Below, one piece after another: positions 10,076 through 18,197 of a stretch of DNA of 64,000 nucleotides (positions are counted from its first letter, which is position 1; every line of letters begins with the position of its first letter). The translations under genes and the position numbers were made by a program. Source of the stretch: DASXHY01 sp036272195 (GTDB taxonomy: Bacteria; Verrucomicrobiota; Verrucomicrobiia; Limisphaerales; DASXHY01); assembly GCA_036272195.1 (NCBI GenBank), contig DATAZE010000019.1:19464-83463 (forward strand), written 5' to 3'. The notes under the pieces were generated by a model. It did not search any database and was not told where the DNA came from. It saw nothing but the letters and a program-made list of their open reading frames with translations.

Positions 10076-10699
10076 TCATTTCAGATACTTCACAATCGCT
10101 TCCGAACGCGACCGCACGTGGAGCTTTTCGTAAATGTGGCGCAGGTGGGTGCGGACGGTGGGAACGCTGATTTGCAATTTGTCCGCCAGTTCTTTATTGG
10201 CGAAACCCTGCGACAGCAACGTGAGAATTTCCTTTTCGCGCTCCGTCAGGGCGGTCGTATCCAGGCCTTTGGGCACCGGTTCGTGGAAGGAGCGCACCAC
10301 GCGATAGGCGATTTGGCTGCTCATCGGCGCGCCGCCTTCACGCGCGTTCCGGATGGCCTCCAGCACTTCATCCGGTTCCGCGCGCTTGAGCAGGTAGCCG
10401 CTCGCCCCGGCTTTGAGGGCTTGAAAAATATGCTCGCTGTCTTCGTAAACCGTCAGCACGATGACTTGCGTTTCGGGCAGAAGCGCCTTCAACCGCCGGA
10501 TGCATTCCGTGCCGGGCATTTGCGGTAGATTTAAATCCATCAGCACCACCTGAGGCCTGAGTTGCGGAAGTTTTTGAAGCGCTTCCTCACCAGTGGCGCA
10601 GCCGGCCAGGCACTGCATTCCCTTTGCGTAGGCCACCAGTTTCGTGAGCGACTTGCGCAGGAGCGCGTCGTCCTCAACAATTCCAACAGTCACATTCAT
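10076..10699 (-). CDS. NarL/FixJ-family response regulator
   Basis: A 207-residue two-component response regulator. Residues 1-120 form a receiver domain with the acidic pocket E9-D10-D11, phospho-acceptor D55 (V-L-M-D-L-N-L-P), T83 and K105. Residues 143-203 form a LuxR-type helix-turn-helix (L-T-E-R-E-K-E-I-L...V-R-T-H-L-R-H-I-Y-E-K-L). The cytoplasmic protein would bind DNA when phosphorylated. No histidine kinase lies next to it; the truncated propeller protein at the left edge could be or belong to its sensor. It lies 181 bases downstream of sulfatase 3 on the same strand, so it may be part of that transcript and regulate the sulfatase locus (inference). Confidence 0.93.
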   Translation of the reverse strand: MNVTVGIVEDDALLRKSLTKLVAYAKGMQCLAGCATGEEALQKLPQLRPQVVLMDLNLPQMPGTECIRRLKALLPETQVIVLTVYEDSEHIFQALKAGASGYLLKRAEPDEVLEAIRNAREGGAPMSSQIAYRVVRSFHEPVPKGLDTTALTEREKEILTLLSQGFANKELADKLQISVPTVRTHLRHIYEKLHVRSRSEAIVKYLK

Positions 10700-10880
10700 T
10701 CGTATGCTATTTCAGCGAATCTCTTCAGCGTTGTCCAAACGATAGTGGGCGCGGGCGCCTCGCTCGTGACAGTTAAAACGCAGGGGCAAAACGATTATAC
10801 TACCCGAAATCGCCCTCCCAAAATCGTCCAGCGGCTTCATTGTTCAACGTGGGGATTCTCGAAGATTCTCCGGATGCAAA

Positions 10881-12620
10881 TCAATCATCAGACAACGTGG
10901 ACTCCTTCCCGATTTGTGGGGCCGGAACAATCGGTCTTTCCCTCGGAAGGGTATCGAAAGGCACGACCTGGCAGCGCTTGGCCCAGGCGTCATAGAAATC
11001 GGACAGCTCTTTGACTTTGTCGGGATGACTGGCCGCAAGATTGTTTTGTTCAGTTCGATCCGCAACGACATCGTAGAGTTCCCATGACTGTCGTTGCCGG
11101 GCCACGAGTTTCCATTGCTCAAGGCGCACGGCGCGATTTCCTTCGTGTTCCCAGAATATGGGGGTGGTCCGCGGCCGGTTTTTTCCTTCAAAGATCGGCA
11201 ACAGGCTGCTTCCTTCCAACGGCTGAATCGGCTGGCCTTCGTAGTTGGCCGGGTGTTTCGCTCCTGCAATGTCAACCAAAGTAGCCATGATGTCGGTGAC
11301 GTGCCCAAGCTGGCCCGACAAGGTCGCGGTATTTTGAATCACCGCCGGCCAGCGCGCGATGAAAGGCGAGGCGATGCCGCCTTCGAAGGTGAAATGTTTA
11401 TAGAGCAAAAACGGTGTGTCGCTCACGTTCGCCCACGGCACACCGTAGCTTTGCCAGACATTGTCCGGCCCGGCAAAAACCGAATGGTTGCCGTTGCCGA
11501 CCGTGACGTGCCTTCCGTCGCGCGTGTGGCTGGGGACGTCGTACCATCCTGGTTGGATGACTTCGGCGCACGCGCCGTTGTCGGAAAAGAAAATCACCAG
11601 CGTGTTGGTTTCAATGTGTTTTTCCCTGAGCGCTTCGAGAACTTTTCCGACGCCGGCATCGAGATGCTCGACCATCGCGGCGTAGGTGGCCATGCGATTG
11701 GCCTCCCATTTCTTGTCCGGTACATTTTCCCAGGCGGACACGCGCGGATCTCGCGGCGACAACGGCCATTTTTTATCAATGATCCCCATTTGGATCTGGC
11801 GTTGATAGCGGTTGGTGCGGATGGCATCCCAGCCGGCGAGATACGTTTGCCGGTATTTGGCAATGTCCTGCTCCGGGGCCTGCAACGGCCAATGCGGGGC
11901 TGAGTAGGCGAGATAAAGGAAAAAGGGCTTGTCGCCGTTCGCGAGACGATCGATGTCAGCCACGGCATGTTCCGTGAGTACGTCGGTATAATAAAAATTT
12001 GTTTTCACCGTGGAAACGGGCGTGTTGCCACTCACCAGTGAGAACGGATCGTAATAGCTGGTTACGCCGTGAATCGTTCCGAAGTAATCTTCGAAGCCCC
12101 GTTGCATGGGCCAGCTGTCCTGGTCATCCCAAAACGGTTCGGTTGTTTCATGATTCAATTGTTTTTTTCCGTCGAAATAGATGTGCGACATGTGCCACTT
12201 GCCGACCATGGCTGTGTGATAATTCGCCCGGCGCAATTCCTCCGCAATCGTCAGGCAGTTCCGGTTCAACTCGCCGTGATAACCAGGCAGTCCGCGATCC
12301 TCCATCATGTTGCCGATGCCGGCTTCCTGCGAATACAACCCCGTTAGCAACGCCGCCCGGGACGGGCAGCATCGCGGCGTGGTATAGAATTGCGTCATCC
12401 TGAGACCTTGGGAAGCGAGGTGGTCGAGATTGGGCGTGGAAATCTCCGAGCCAAAACAACCGAGATCGGAAAACCCCATGTCGTCCGCCAGAATTAAAAT
12501 TACATTGGGCTGCGGAGCAGTAGCCGCGGCGGCGCAGCTTCCCGTCAGCCCGAACAGAAAGGCCAGGATCAAAAGCCGTTCCCAAGGGGACAAAAATCCT
12601 GCTAAATATTTGCGAATCAT
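10881..12620 (-). CDS. Arylsulfatase, formylglycine type (sulfatase 3)
   Basis: A 579-residue exported sulfatase. A signal peptide covers residues 1-33 (hydrophobic L-L-I-L-A-F-L-F-G-L then S-C-A-A-A). The catalytic landmarks are intact: I-L-A-D-D-M-G-F near 44, C84-C-P-S-R88 followed by A-A-L-L-T-G, V-G-K-W-H, and F-S-D-N-G-A. It resembles sulfatase 1 in length and in the C-C-P-[ST]-R motif, so the two may be paralogues acting on related linkages. On the minus strand it precedes the response regulator. The region upstream to the tRNA is non-coding. Confidence 0.95.
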   Translation of the reverse strand: MIRKYLAGFLSPWERLLILAFLFGLTGSCAAAATAPQPNVILILADDMGFSDLGCFGSEISTPNLDHLASQGLRMTQFYTTPRCCPSRAALLTGLYSQEAGIGNMMEDRGLPGYHGELNRNCLTIAEELRRANYHTAMVGKWHMSHIYFDGKKQLNHETTEPFWDDQDSWPMQRGFEDYFGTIHGVTSYYDPFSLVSGNTPVSTVKTNFYYTDVLTEHAVADIDRLANGDKPFFLYLAYSAPHWPLQAPEQDIAKYRQTYLAGWDAIRTNRYQRQIQMGIIDKKWPLSPRDPRVSAWENVPDKKWEANRMATYAAMVEHLDAGVGKVLEALREKHIETNTLVIFFSDNGACAEVIQPGWYDVPSHTRDGRHVTVGNGNHSVFAGPDNVWQSYGVPWANVSDTPFLLYKHFTFEGGIASPFIARWPAVIQNTATLSGQLGHVTDIMATLVDIAGAKHPANYEGQPIQPLEGSSLLPIFEGKNRPRTTPIFWEHEGNRAVRLEQWKLVARQRQSWELYDVVADRTEQNNLAASHPDKVKELSDFYDAWAKRCQVVPFDTLPRERPIVPAPQIGKESTLSDD

Positions 12621-13179
12621 AATTATCAGTATCCGCTCAGACTAAAGCGCGCGGTTGGTGGCTACAATCGTCCAAACCGATGACTGTTTGGCATTGAACC
12701 GAAAGCGTCCGAGCTCGTGACCCCGTAAATATTCCGAAAAGTCAAAGTTGTCGCGGGTTCGTTTTATCAACGATTCTGTCGTTGCGCATGGTGTTCGTGA
12801 AGTTTTAATTGCGGCAGCCAATTGCGTTTCATCAAGTCGCGCCTGAGTAATTTGGGGCTTTTATCGAGTTGTTACCGAGTCAAAAAGTTGCTGGCACTTG
12901 GGGTCTGTGAACTTAGTAACTTCTTATCCAAATAAGGTTTGGATTGGAGGCGAGGGTCGGAATCGAACCAGCCCGTATCGAGAAAAAATCATTTGCCAAT
13001 TTGGGAATCCGACTCGACAAAGATGCGCAGGAGCCTGGTCGGCTTATTTCTACAAGTTGCCCAAAGTTGTCTAAAAATTGCCTATTGCGCCAGATTGTCT
13101 GCCATTCCTTCCCAATGGAGATATTGTGCCTCGAGGCGATAAAACCCCTTATTTCATGCCTATTTCCCAAGAAGAGAAA
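12621..13179. other. Non-coding stretch between sulfatase 3 and tRNA-Lys
   Basis: No believable gene is present. The open frames here translate to the well-known spurious pattern G-G-x-G-G-T-R-T-L and A-R-V-G-I-E-P, which arises from reading tRNA genes backwards. Apart from a tRNA-like 3' end at 12945-12972, listed separately, I see no repeat or hairpin of note. Confidence 0.6.
12945..12972 (-). other. tRNA-like 3' end fragment (T-arm, acceptor strand, CCA)
   Basis: Read on the minus strand, this segment gives a T-arm (GCTGG-TTCGATT-CCGAC, one mismatch and one G-T pair), then a seven-base acceptor strand CCTCGCC, a discriminator T and CCA. I find no matching 5' acceptor (GGCGAGG) or anticodon arm in the following 100 bases, so it is not a complete tRNA. 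It could be an integration scar or a decayed tRNA. Confidence 0.4.
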
Positions 13180-13255
13180 TGGTGGGTTGGGAGGGACTCG
13201 AACCCTCGACCAATGCCTTAAAAGGGCACTGCTCTACCAACTGAGCTACCAACCC
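13180..13255 (-). tRNA. tRNA-Lys (anticodon UUU)
   Basis: A complete cloverleaf on the minus strand: acceptor GGGTTGG pairing with CCAACCC, D-arm GCTC...GAGC, anticodon stem GTGCC/GGCAT enclosing the loop CTTTTAA with anticodon TTT, T-arm GAGGG-TTCGAGT-CCCTC, discriminator A, and an encoded CCA at 13180-13182. The length is 76 nt with CCA. Confidence 0.96.
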
Positions 13256-13423
13256 ACTATGAGAGTTGAACGTCGCCGGGAAGTGCCGGCAATTCAGAGC
13301 GTTGAAAAGTAATCAACCGAGGGTTGTCGCGCAACTCCAATTGTGCACATCTCATTTTTTCATCCGAAGTAGCGCCTTACCCCATGGATTGCGCGCCCCG
13401 CCGCCGTATCTTGCTTCGTTAAG

Positions 13424-13765
13424 ATGTCGTATTTGAAGATGAAGTTTTTCGCTTTCGCCGCCGCCATTGTCATGCTGGCGGGCTGCACGCAAACTCCTCA
13501 ATTTCAGGGGGCCGCAGTCGATAACGACCAGAATGTGCTCACCGGCGGACCCATTACCGGCATTACGATTGATGATCTACCGGATCGTGTGAAGGGCGCG
13601 CTCAAAAAACGCGTGCCTGGCGCTGAGATCGCCAGCATCGTCCGGACGCGGCTCCAGCGCCACGCTATTTACGAGATATCCTTCATCGATGCGGACACGT
13701 ATTCCCCACTTCGTTTGCGGGACGACGGTCAAACCCTGCTCGAACAAATCACGGAGCAAAAATGA
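13424..13765 (+). CDS. PepSY-like lipoprotein, one repeat
   Basis: A 113-residue probable lipoprotein. A hydrophobic N-terminus ends in the lipobox L-A-G-C near residue 21; an alternative ATG at 13439 gives a more typical short signal. Residues 45-110 form one copy of a small alpha/beta unit: I-D-D-L-P-D-R-V, then a helix, a strand with Y-E-I-S-F, and L-R-D-D-G-Q-T-L. This is the pattern of PepSY-like domains. The stop overlaps the start of the next gene by four bases (ATGA), so the two are translationally coupled. Periplasmic binding or inhibition is inference. Confidence 0.75.
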   Translation: MSYLKMKFFAFAAAIVMLAGCTQTPQFQGAAVDNDQNVLTGGPITGITIDDLPDRVKGALKKRVPGAEIASIVRTRLQRHAIYEISFIDADTYSPLRLRDDGQTLLEQITEQK

Positions 13766-14301
13766 AAATTCATTCGTTTTGGATAGTCGCGGTGGCATGC
13801 GCCATGTGCGGTTGCGCCAGTAACCAGCCGTTTGTCACCTATGATGAACCGCTCATTTCGCCGGGTGGGGAATTTTCCAAACTTCCGCCAGCGGTGCAAA
13901 ACTCTGTGCGCGCCGAAGCGGGCTCTGCGGAAATCCGGAATATTTCCAAAGCATACCACGGCACGGCGATTGTTTATGAAATCACCTTCAAAAATCGTGA
14001 CGTGTTCCCGCCGCTTTACCTTGCCCCCGATGGCAGTGTGCTCACTCCGGATATGCGAGTAGCCGTGGGTGCCACGGAGGATACGATTGAAGCGGCTACG
14101 GGAAGCGCTGTCAGCAGTGTCAAACTCGATGATCTGCCGCCAAACGTCGTCGATACCATCCGCCATTCAGCGCCGACGGCTGAATTGGACACCATTTCCC
14201 GGCTGACTTCAGGCTCGGATATTTTTTACGAAGTGACCTTCAAAGATCCCGCGAGCCATGCGCGATTGCTCATTCGCGACGATGGAAGACTGCTAAAATA
14301 A
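13762..14301 (+). CDS. PepSY-like lipoprotein, two tandem repeats
   Basis: A 179-residue probable lipoprotein with a signal ending in C-A-M-C-G-C-A, cut near residue 18-20. It holds two copies of the same unit as the upstream gene. The first starts at L-P-P-A-V-Q-N-S-V and contains Y-E-I-T-F-K and L-A-P-D-G-S-V-L. The second starts at L-D-D-L-P-P-N-V-V and contains Y-E-V-T-F-K and I-R-D-D-G-R-L-L at the very end. The gene overlaps its neighbour by four bases. The pair looks like a duplication of one lipoprotein; the function is unknown. Confidence 0.75.
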   Translation: MKIHSFWIVAVACAMCGCASNQPFVTYDEPLISPGGEFSKLPPAVQNSVRAEAGSAEIRNISKAYHGTAIVYEITFKNRDVFPPLYLAPDGSVLTPDMRVAVGATEDTIEAATGSAVSSVKLDDLPPNVVDTIRHSAPTAELDTISRLTSGSDIFYEVTFKDPASHARLLIRDDGRLLK

Positions 14302-14316
14302 GCGGCTGCGGGCGGG

Positions 14317-15039
14317 TCAATCTTTCCAAACGCCCATTTCACGGAGTTGTCGTGTCACAACACCGGCCCAATCCCGGTTAGCTGCGGGGCTAGCCGGGCT
14401 GGGGTGGAGGATTCGCCCGAGCCTGACCGGGCCATTGGGAAAAACCTGCTCTGCGCGTTTGGCCGCGAAGTCACCTATTCCCACCAGCCATTCGGGTTCC
14501 AAAATACGCACGGCTTCACGCAGGTGTTCATCGCACGCTTTCAAGAGCGCGGCGCGCTCGGCAGTGGGCAGTTTATCCGGCGTGCGATTGCGCCCGGTGC
14601 TTTCAATGAAAGCAAGCGGGCAATAATTCATGACCAGATGCTCTTTGGAAAATTCTTTTGCCGATTGAAAGCTTTTCGCGAACAGTCCCCATAATCGCTG
14701 GCCGCTGACTTCGCAGCGCGGGCAATCAAAACCCAACACGGGCCGTTTGGGATGCTCCGCAGCAGGCCGGCCGATTTTTTCCTCGATCCCGAGCCAGTCG
14801 CGCACGGCAGTGATTTCTCCGAACGGCACGCCGGTTTGCGCCATGCCGAAGGGACCGGGATTCATCCCCAGAAAAATAACACGCTTGCCCGCGCCGCCGT
14901 ACTGGCGCAGGTAAGCTTCATGCGCAGACCAGGCATATTCCAGCGGATTGTAAACGTAAGCCACAGGCGGCGCGAAACGCAGTTTGCCAACTGCGTCGCG
15001 GAGACGTTTTGCGGAATCAATGAGCCGTCGGTTACTCAC
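14317..15039 (-). CDS. SMUG1-type uracil-DNA glycosylase
   Basis: A base-excision repair enzyme removing uracil from DNA, 240 residues. I choose the GTG at 15039 because GGGGA sits six bases before it; the longest frame begins at a TTG inside a dispersed repeat. Motif 1, F-L-G-M-N-P-G-P-F-G-M, is at about residues 57-66 and is the hallmark of the single-strand-selective SMUG branch. V-M-N-Y-C-P-L is at about 136-142, and the DNA-intercalating motif H212-P-S-P-A-S-P is near the end. It is a single gene, with a coiled-coil protein upstream on the same strand. Confidence 0.9.
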   Translation of the reverse strand: MSNRRLIDSAKRLRDAVGKLRFAPPVAYVYNPLEYAWSAHEAYLRQYGGAGKRVIFLGMNPGPFGMAQTGVPFGEITAVRDWLGIEEKIGRPAAEHPKRPVLGFDCPRCEVSGQRLWGLFAKSFQSAKEFSKEHLVMNYCPLAFIESTGRNRTPDKLPTAERAALLKACDEHLREAVRILEPEWLVGIGDFAAKRAEQVFPNGPVRLGRILHPSPASPAANRDWAGVVTRQLREMGVWKD

Positions 15040-15059
15040 TGGCACTCCCCATGAAATTT

Positions 15060-15087
15060 GTAGCCGCCGACGCAAGAAGGCTCATGC
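15060..15087 (+). repeat. Dispersed 28-bp repeat, copy A
   Basis: GTAGCCGCCGACG followed by CAAGAAGGCTCATGC. The reverse complement resembles copies B (18943-18970) and C (24915-24942), with the core GTCGGCGGCTAC best conserved. This copy is the most degenerate of the three. It lies between the uracil-DNA glycosylase and the coiled-coil gene. Confidence 0.5.
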
Positions 15088-15195
15088 TGTTTCTGTGCAG
15101 AAGAAGTTAAGGCCTCGTTAAATCGGCTGGTACGATTCAGCAGTTCTCTTGGGGGAAAATCTCATCCCGGCGAGATCGACTAATCTGCCCAGAGC

Positions 15196-15654
15196 CTAAT
15201 GCCGCGGCTCGCTCTCGCGGGGCCGATGCAACTGGCGCAGTGCGCGCTGAAGACTCTGAATTTCGCGCTCATCATCGATCTTCTGGCGTTCGGCGAGTTC
15301 CAGCGTTTCGAGCACTTCCTCCATCTCATCGAGCGAGTGTTTGAGCTCCTCGATGATTCGATTCACCTGCTCGATGGCGTCCGTAATTGCAGGCGTTTTG
15401 TGCGCCGGTTCCGGATGCGGATGCGACTGAGGTTGATGGTCCTCTTGGCGCTCCTCGGCCTCTTCGATCGCTGCGGGAGAGGATTCGTGAACGGCTGCCG
15501 GCGCGCCGGCCTCGCCCGCCGCCGGCGGCAAAGATTCTCGCGGCTCGCGACGCCGGGGATGGCGGCGACCGCCGCGGCGGGAACGGCGGCGGCCACGTGG
15601 GGCGGCGGCATCGGGTTGTGCGGCGGCGCTTTTATCAGCTTCGTCAGGCGACAT
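15196..15654 (-). CDS. Arg-rich / coiled-coil protein of unknown function
   Basis: A 152-residue soluble protein I do not recognise. The first third is strongly basic (about residues 18-40, runs of R-R-R, R-R-G-G-R-R-H-P-R-R-R), the middle is acidic and proline/histidine-rich, and residues 90-145 form a coiled coil (V-N-R-I-I-E-E-L...L-D-E-M-E-E-V-L-E-T-L-E). The start is ATG 15654; a GTG at 15660 is possible. The basic tract could bind nucleic acid. Codon use is like its neighbours, which supports it as a real gene. Confidence 0.6.
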   Translation of the reverse strand: MSPDEADKSAAAQPDAAAPRGRRRSRRGGRRHPRRREPRESLPPAAGEAGAPAAVHESSPAAIEEAEERQEDHQPQSHPHPEPAHKTPAITDAIEQVNRIIEELKHSLDEMEEVLETLELAERQKIDDEREIQSLQRALRQLHRPRESEPRH

Positions 15655-15723
15655 AAGCACAGGTTGCCCCGAGGCCGTTAAATTGCAAAGGAATTTTAAA
15701 AGGGCTTTCCGGCCCGGCGCATC

Positions 15724-15885
15724 TTAAGGCATGTTGTCCCAAGCCGCTTGAATGTTGCCGAAGGTTTGTTCTTCGTCCTCGTCCCCGACTTTTTGGATTT
15801 CGAGGCAGACGAGCGGGACTGATTCTTCGGCGGCGGATTTGTCGAGCCGGGCATCTTCCAAACCGTGGAAAAAGCGCAAGCATTC
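15724..15885 (-). pseudogene. Possible gene remnant abutting a hairpin repeat array
   Basis: A minus-strand frame ends at 15724 with about 54 residues of protein-like sequence (M-E-C-L-R-F-F-H-G-L-E-D-A-R-L-D-K...F-G-N-I-Q-A-A-W-D-N-M-P). Upstream the frame runs straight into a triloop hairpin at 15889. The composition looks like the C-terminal end of a real protein whose front was replaced by the repeat array. I do not recognise the family, and it could be chance. Confidence 0.3.
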
Positions 15886-15888
15886 CAT

Positions 15889-16042
15889 CGTCCCTGCGGG
15901 ACGAAGAAGTTGTTCTCGCATACATAACAGCCACGTTGTGGCTGGCTAATTTCCAGCGTCGCTTCGCGACAACTCAATGGTTTCTAAAAAGCGAAACCGT
16001 TTCGCATTTCCAAAAAGTGGGCCAATGACACCGCTCAGGCGG
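15889..16042. repeat. Array of five short hairpins (REP-like)
   Basis: Five small perfect palindromes follow each other: CGTCCC-TGC-GGGACG (15889-15903), AGCCAC-GTT-GTGGCT (15929-15943), GTCGC-TTC-GCGAC (15958-15970), GCGAAA-CCG-TTTCGC (15991-16005) and CCGC-TCAG-GCGG (16031-16042). Four have three-base loops. The stems are unrelated in sequence, but architecture and spacing (15-28 bases) are regular. Such arrays recall REP/BIME elements mobilised by RAYT transposases; no transposase is nearby. Confidence 0.65.
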
Positions 16043-16811
16043 CTATAAAATACCGCCACGCGAGGTTCGAGCACTTTCTTCGTGTTGACTCAAAACGTCA
16101 AAAACTCCCGTGTTTTCAATAGGAAAGACGAGATCCCCGAGGAAATTTTGTTTTCGCCGAAAACCTTACCGTAAGTTTTTCCGCGAAAGTGAAAAATGGT
16201 AAAACGGCAAAATGAAATTCGAAGAATGGATGTGCCATTACGTAGGACAGGCATCTTGCCCGCCGCGCCAAAGCGCAGCGAAGGCGGGCCTGTCTCCATC
16301 TTCTTTCCCATCTGCGTCCACTTGCCGCACCGAAGTACAACGAAGTCGGGTCCGCGTTCATCTGCGGTTAAAAGAATGCCGCGTGTGGCTCCTCGAACTT
16401 CGCCGAAGAGTTGAAACGCTTGTCCACCCCCGACCGATTGCGCCGAGCGCTTCAAATGCCTCAACCGCCTTTCCGTGGAGTTCTGCCGCGTCCATCATTC
16501 CCGCAACCGTGGGCTGGAAATCGGTCTTTTCCACGCGGAGGCGCAAGGTCATTCCACCCCCTTCCACCGGAGTTTGCCGCCAATCGGAGCTTCTCGGGCC
16601 TTTTCGGACAAAAGACCTATGGGGGGAGGGGGCAGTCGCCCAAATGAAACCTTCCCGTAAATACTTTGTGCGACTCTCTGCGGACTCATCGCAATGCAGG
16701 ATTTTGTTTACCCATTTAACGGATTTAACTCATTTAACGGTTCCGACTTGTCGGACCAAATTACTTTCTCATAGACGCGAACTTTTCACTGGGTCACATT
16801 GTCTATCTAAC
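16043..16811. repeat. Non-coding region with degenerate dispersed repeats
   Basis: A gene-free stretch of about 770 bases. At 16247-16295 lies a compound hairpin: GACAG at 16247-16251 with CTGTC at 16291-16295, enclosing GCCCGCC at 16259-16265 with GGCGGGC at 16284-16290. At about 16296-16380 the sequence reads ATCTGCGTCC ... GTTCATCTGCGGTTAAAAG, which resembles the 'CCGCAGATGAACGCAGAT' junk repeat common in environmental bacterial genomes. A minus-strand frame at 16358-16567 looks partly protein-like, but I cannot assign it. An open frame runs into the downstream sulfatase-like gene but has no coding character here. Confidence 0.45.
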
Positions 16812-18182
16812 ATGAACAAAGTTTCTCGCGGCGATTTGTGGGCAAAATGGGTTTCTCTTCTGACCGTGTTTTTCTCCGTTGCCGCTTCTCAGGCGCAAAC
16901 GAACGTCAATCCTATTGTGGTCACCAATCTGCCAGCCGCACCCCGGCGGCCGAGCATCGTCTTGATTCTCGCGGATAACATTGGTTACGGCGATCTCAGT
17001 TGTTATGGCCAGGCGAAAATTAAAACCCCGAACCTCGACAAACTTGCGAGCGAAGGGATCCGTTTCACGAGTTATTACGCCGGCAGCCCACAGGATGAAG
17101 CGTCCCGGGCGTCGCTATTGACCGGCCTGGAACCGTCCCACGTCGGCGCGAGTTTCAGCCACCCGCTGCCGATGGATGCGCTGACGATTGCGACGTTGCT
17201 CAATGAAATCGGCTACCACACCGGTTTGATTGGCGAATGGAACCTGGGCGACACCGCGCCCGTTGAGCCCAACACGAAAGGATTTCAGGAGTTTGCCGGT
17301 TTTCTGAGCCAGGCTCACGCGCGCGATTATTTTACCGGAAATATTTATCGGCAGGACACCACCACCGGTTCGAATCGCCTGGAAACCCTGATGGGAAATT
17401 GGGGCGGTACGCATGGCGTTTACGTTCCGGACCTGCTCGGTGATGCGTCCGCTAATTTCCTCCGCCTTAACGCGCCGGATCGCTTCAATCGTCATCGCGC
17501 ACTCTTTTTGTGCCTCGCTTATCCGATTCCGCACAATGGAACGCTGCCAAAAGATTCGCCTTACTCCAGTGAATCCTGGCCGCAGCCGGCCAAAGACCGC
17601 GCCGGAATGATCGCCCGCATGGATGATAGCATTGGGCGGGTTCTCTCCGAATTGGCGAACCAGAAGGCGGACGCTAATACGGTGGTTATTTTTACGAGCA
17701 TCGGCGGTCCACAGCCGGAGGGCGGGATGGACCCGAAATTTTTTGATAGTGCAGGGCCGTTGCGTGGGCAGGCGGGCAGTCTTTACGAAGGCGGCATCCG
17801 CGTCCCGATGATTATTCGCTGGCCGGCAGGAATCAAACCAGGGCAGGTAAGTGATATTCCGTGGGCGGCGTGGGATTTGTTGCCGACGGCTTTGGATATC
17901 GCGCTCATGAAACCGCCGGAGAAAACCGACGGCATTTCCATGGTTCCAGTGCTCACCGGCAAGGGCAAAGTGAAAAAGCATGAAGATTTTTATTGGGGAT
18001 CGGACGAAAGCGACGGGCAACAGGCGGCCCGGATGGGTGATTGGAAAATTATTCGCAACGGGACCAATGCGCCCGCTCTTTATAATTTGAAAAAGGACAT
18101 CGGCGAGAAGGAGGATGTGGCCGGAAAAAATCCTGATGTGCTGAAGAGGATGAAAACTCTTTTGGACAGAGCCACAAAATGA
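16812..18182 (+). CDS. Sulfatase-fold pseudoenzyme (active-site residues replaced)
   Basis: A 456-residue exported protein with the full sulfatase fold; ATG 16812 begins a signal peptide ending A-S-Q-A-Q-T near residue 30. Order and spacing of the family blocks are kept, but the catalytic residues are not. The metal site reads L-A-D55-N-I-G-Y instead of D-D. The modification motif C-x-P-S-R is D95-E-A-S-R99 (still followed by A-S-L-L-T-G), so no formylglycine can form. G-K-W-H is G-E142-W-N144, and S-D-N-G is T-S-I-G-G. The C-terminal half (Y-E-G-G-I-R-V-P, G-D-W-K) is well preserved. The frame is intact, so it is not simply decayed. I infer a binding or regulatory role. The open frame extends upstream, but only through repeat DNA. 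Confidence 0.9.
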   Translation: MNKVSRGDLWAKWVSLLTVFFSVAASQAQTNVNPIVVTNLPAAPRRPSIVLILADNIGYGDLSCYGQAKIKTPNLDKLASEGIRFTSYYAGSPQDEASRASLLTGLEPSHVGASFSHPLPMDALTIATLLNEIGYHTGLIGEWNLGDTAPVEPNTKGFQEFAGFLSQAHARDYFTGNIYRQDTTTGSNRLETLMGNWGGTHGVYVPDLLGDASANFLRLNAPDRFNRHRALFLCLAYPIPHNGTLPKDSPYSSESWPQPAKDRAGMIARMDDSIGRVLSELANQKADANTVVIFTSIGGPQPEGGMDPKFFDSAGPLRGQAGSLYEGGIRVPMIIRWPAGIKPGQVSDIPWAAWDLLPTALDIALMKPPEKTDGISMVPVLTGKGKVKKHEDFYWGSDESDGQQAARMGDWKIIRNGTNAPALYNLKKDIGEKEDVAGKNPDVLKRMKTLLDRATK

Positions 18183-18197
18183 CGCGTCCCGCTTTGT

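Noticed and set aside
12944..13312. Open frame of 122 codons across the tRNA region
   Set aside because: It reads tRNA-Lys backwards (G-G-T-R-T-L-D-Q) and the tRNA fragment (A-R-V-G-I-E-P), both known spurious translations.
16212..16811. 200-residue N-terminal extension of the sulfatase-like protein
   Set aside because: It crosses hairpins and a degenerate dispersed repeat, and a proper signal peptide begins at 16812.
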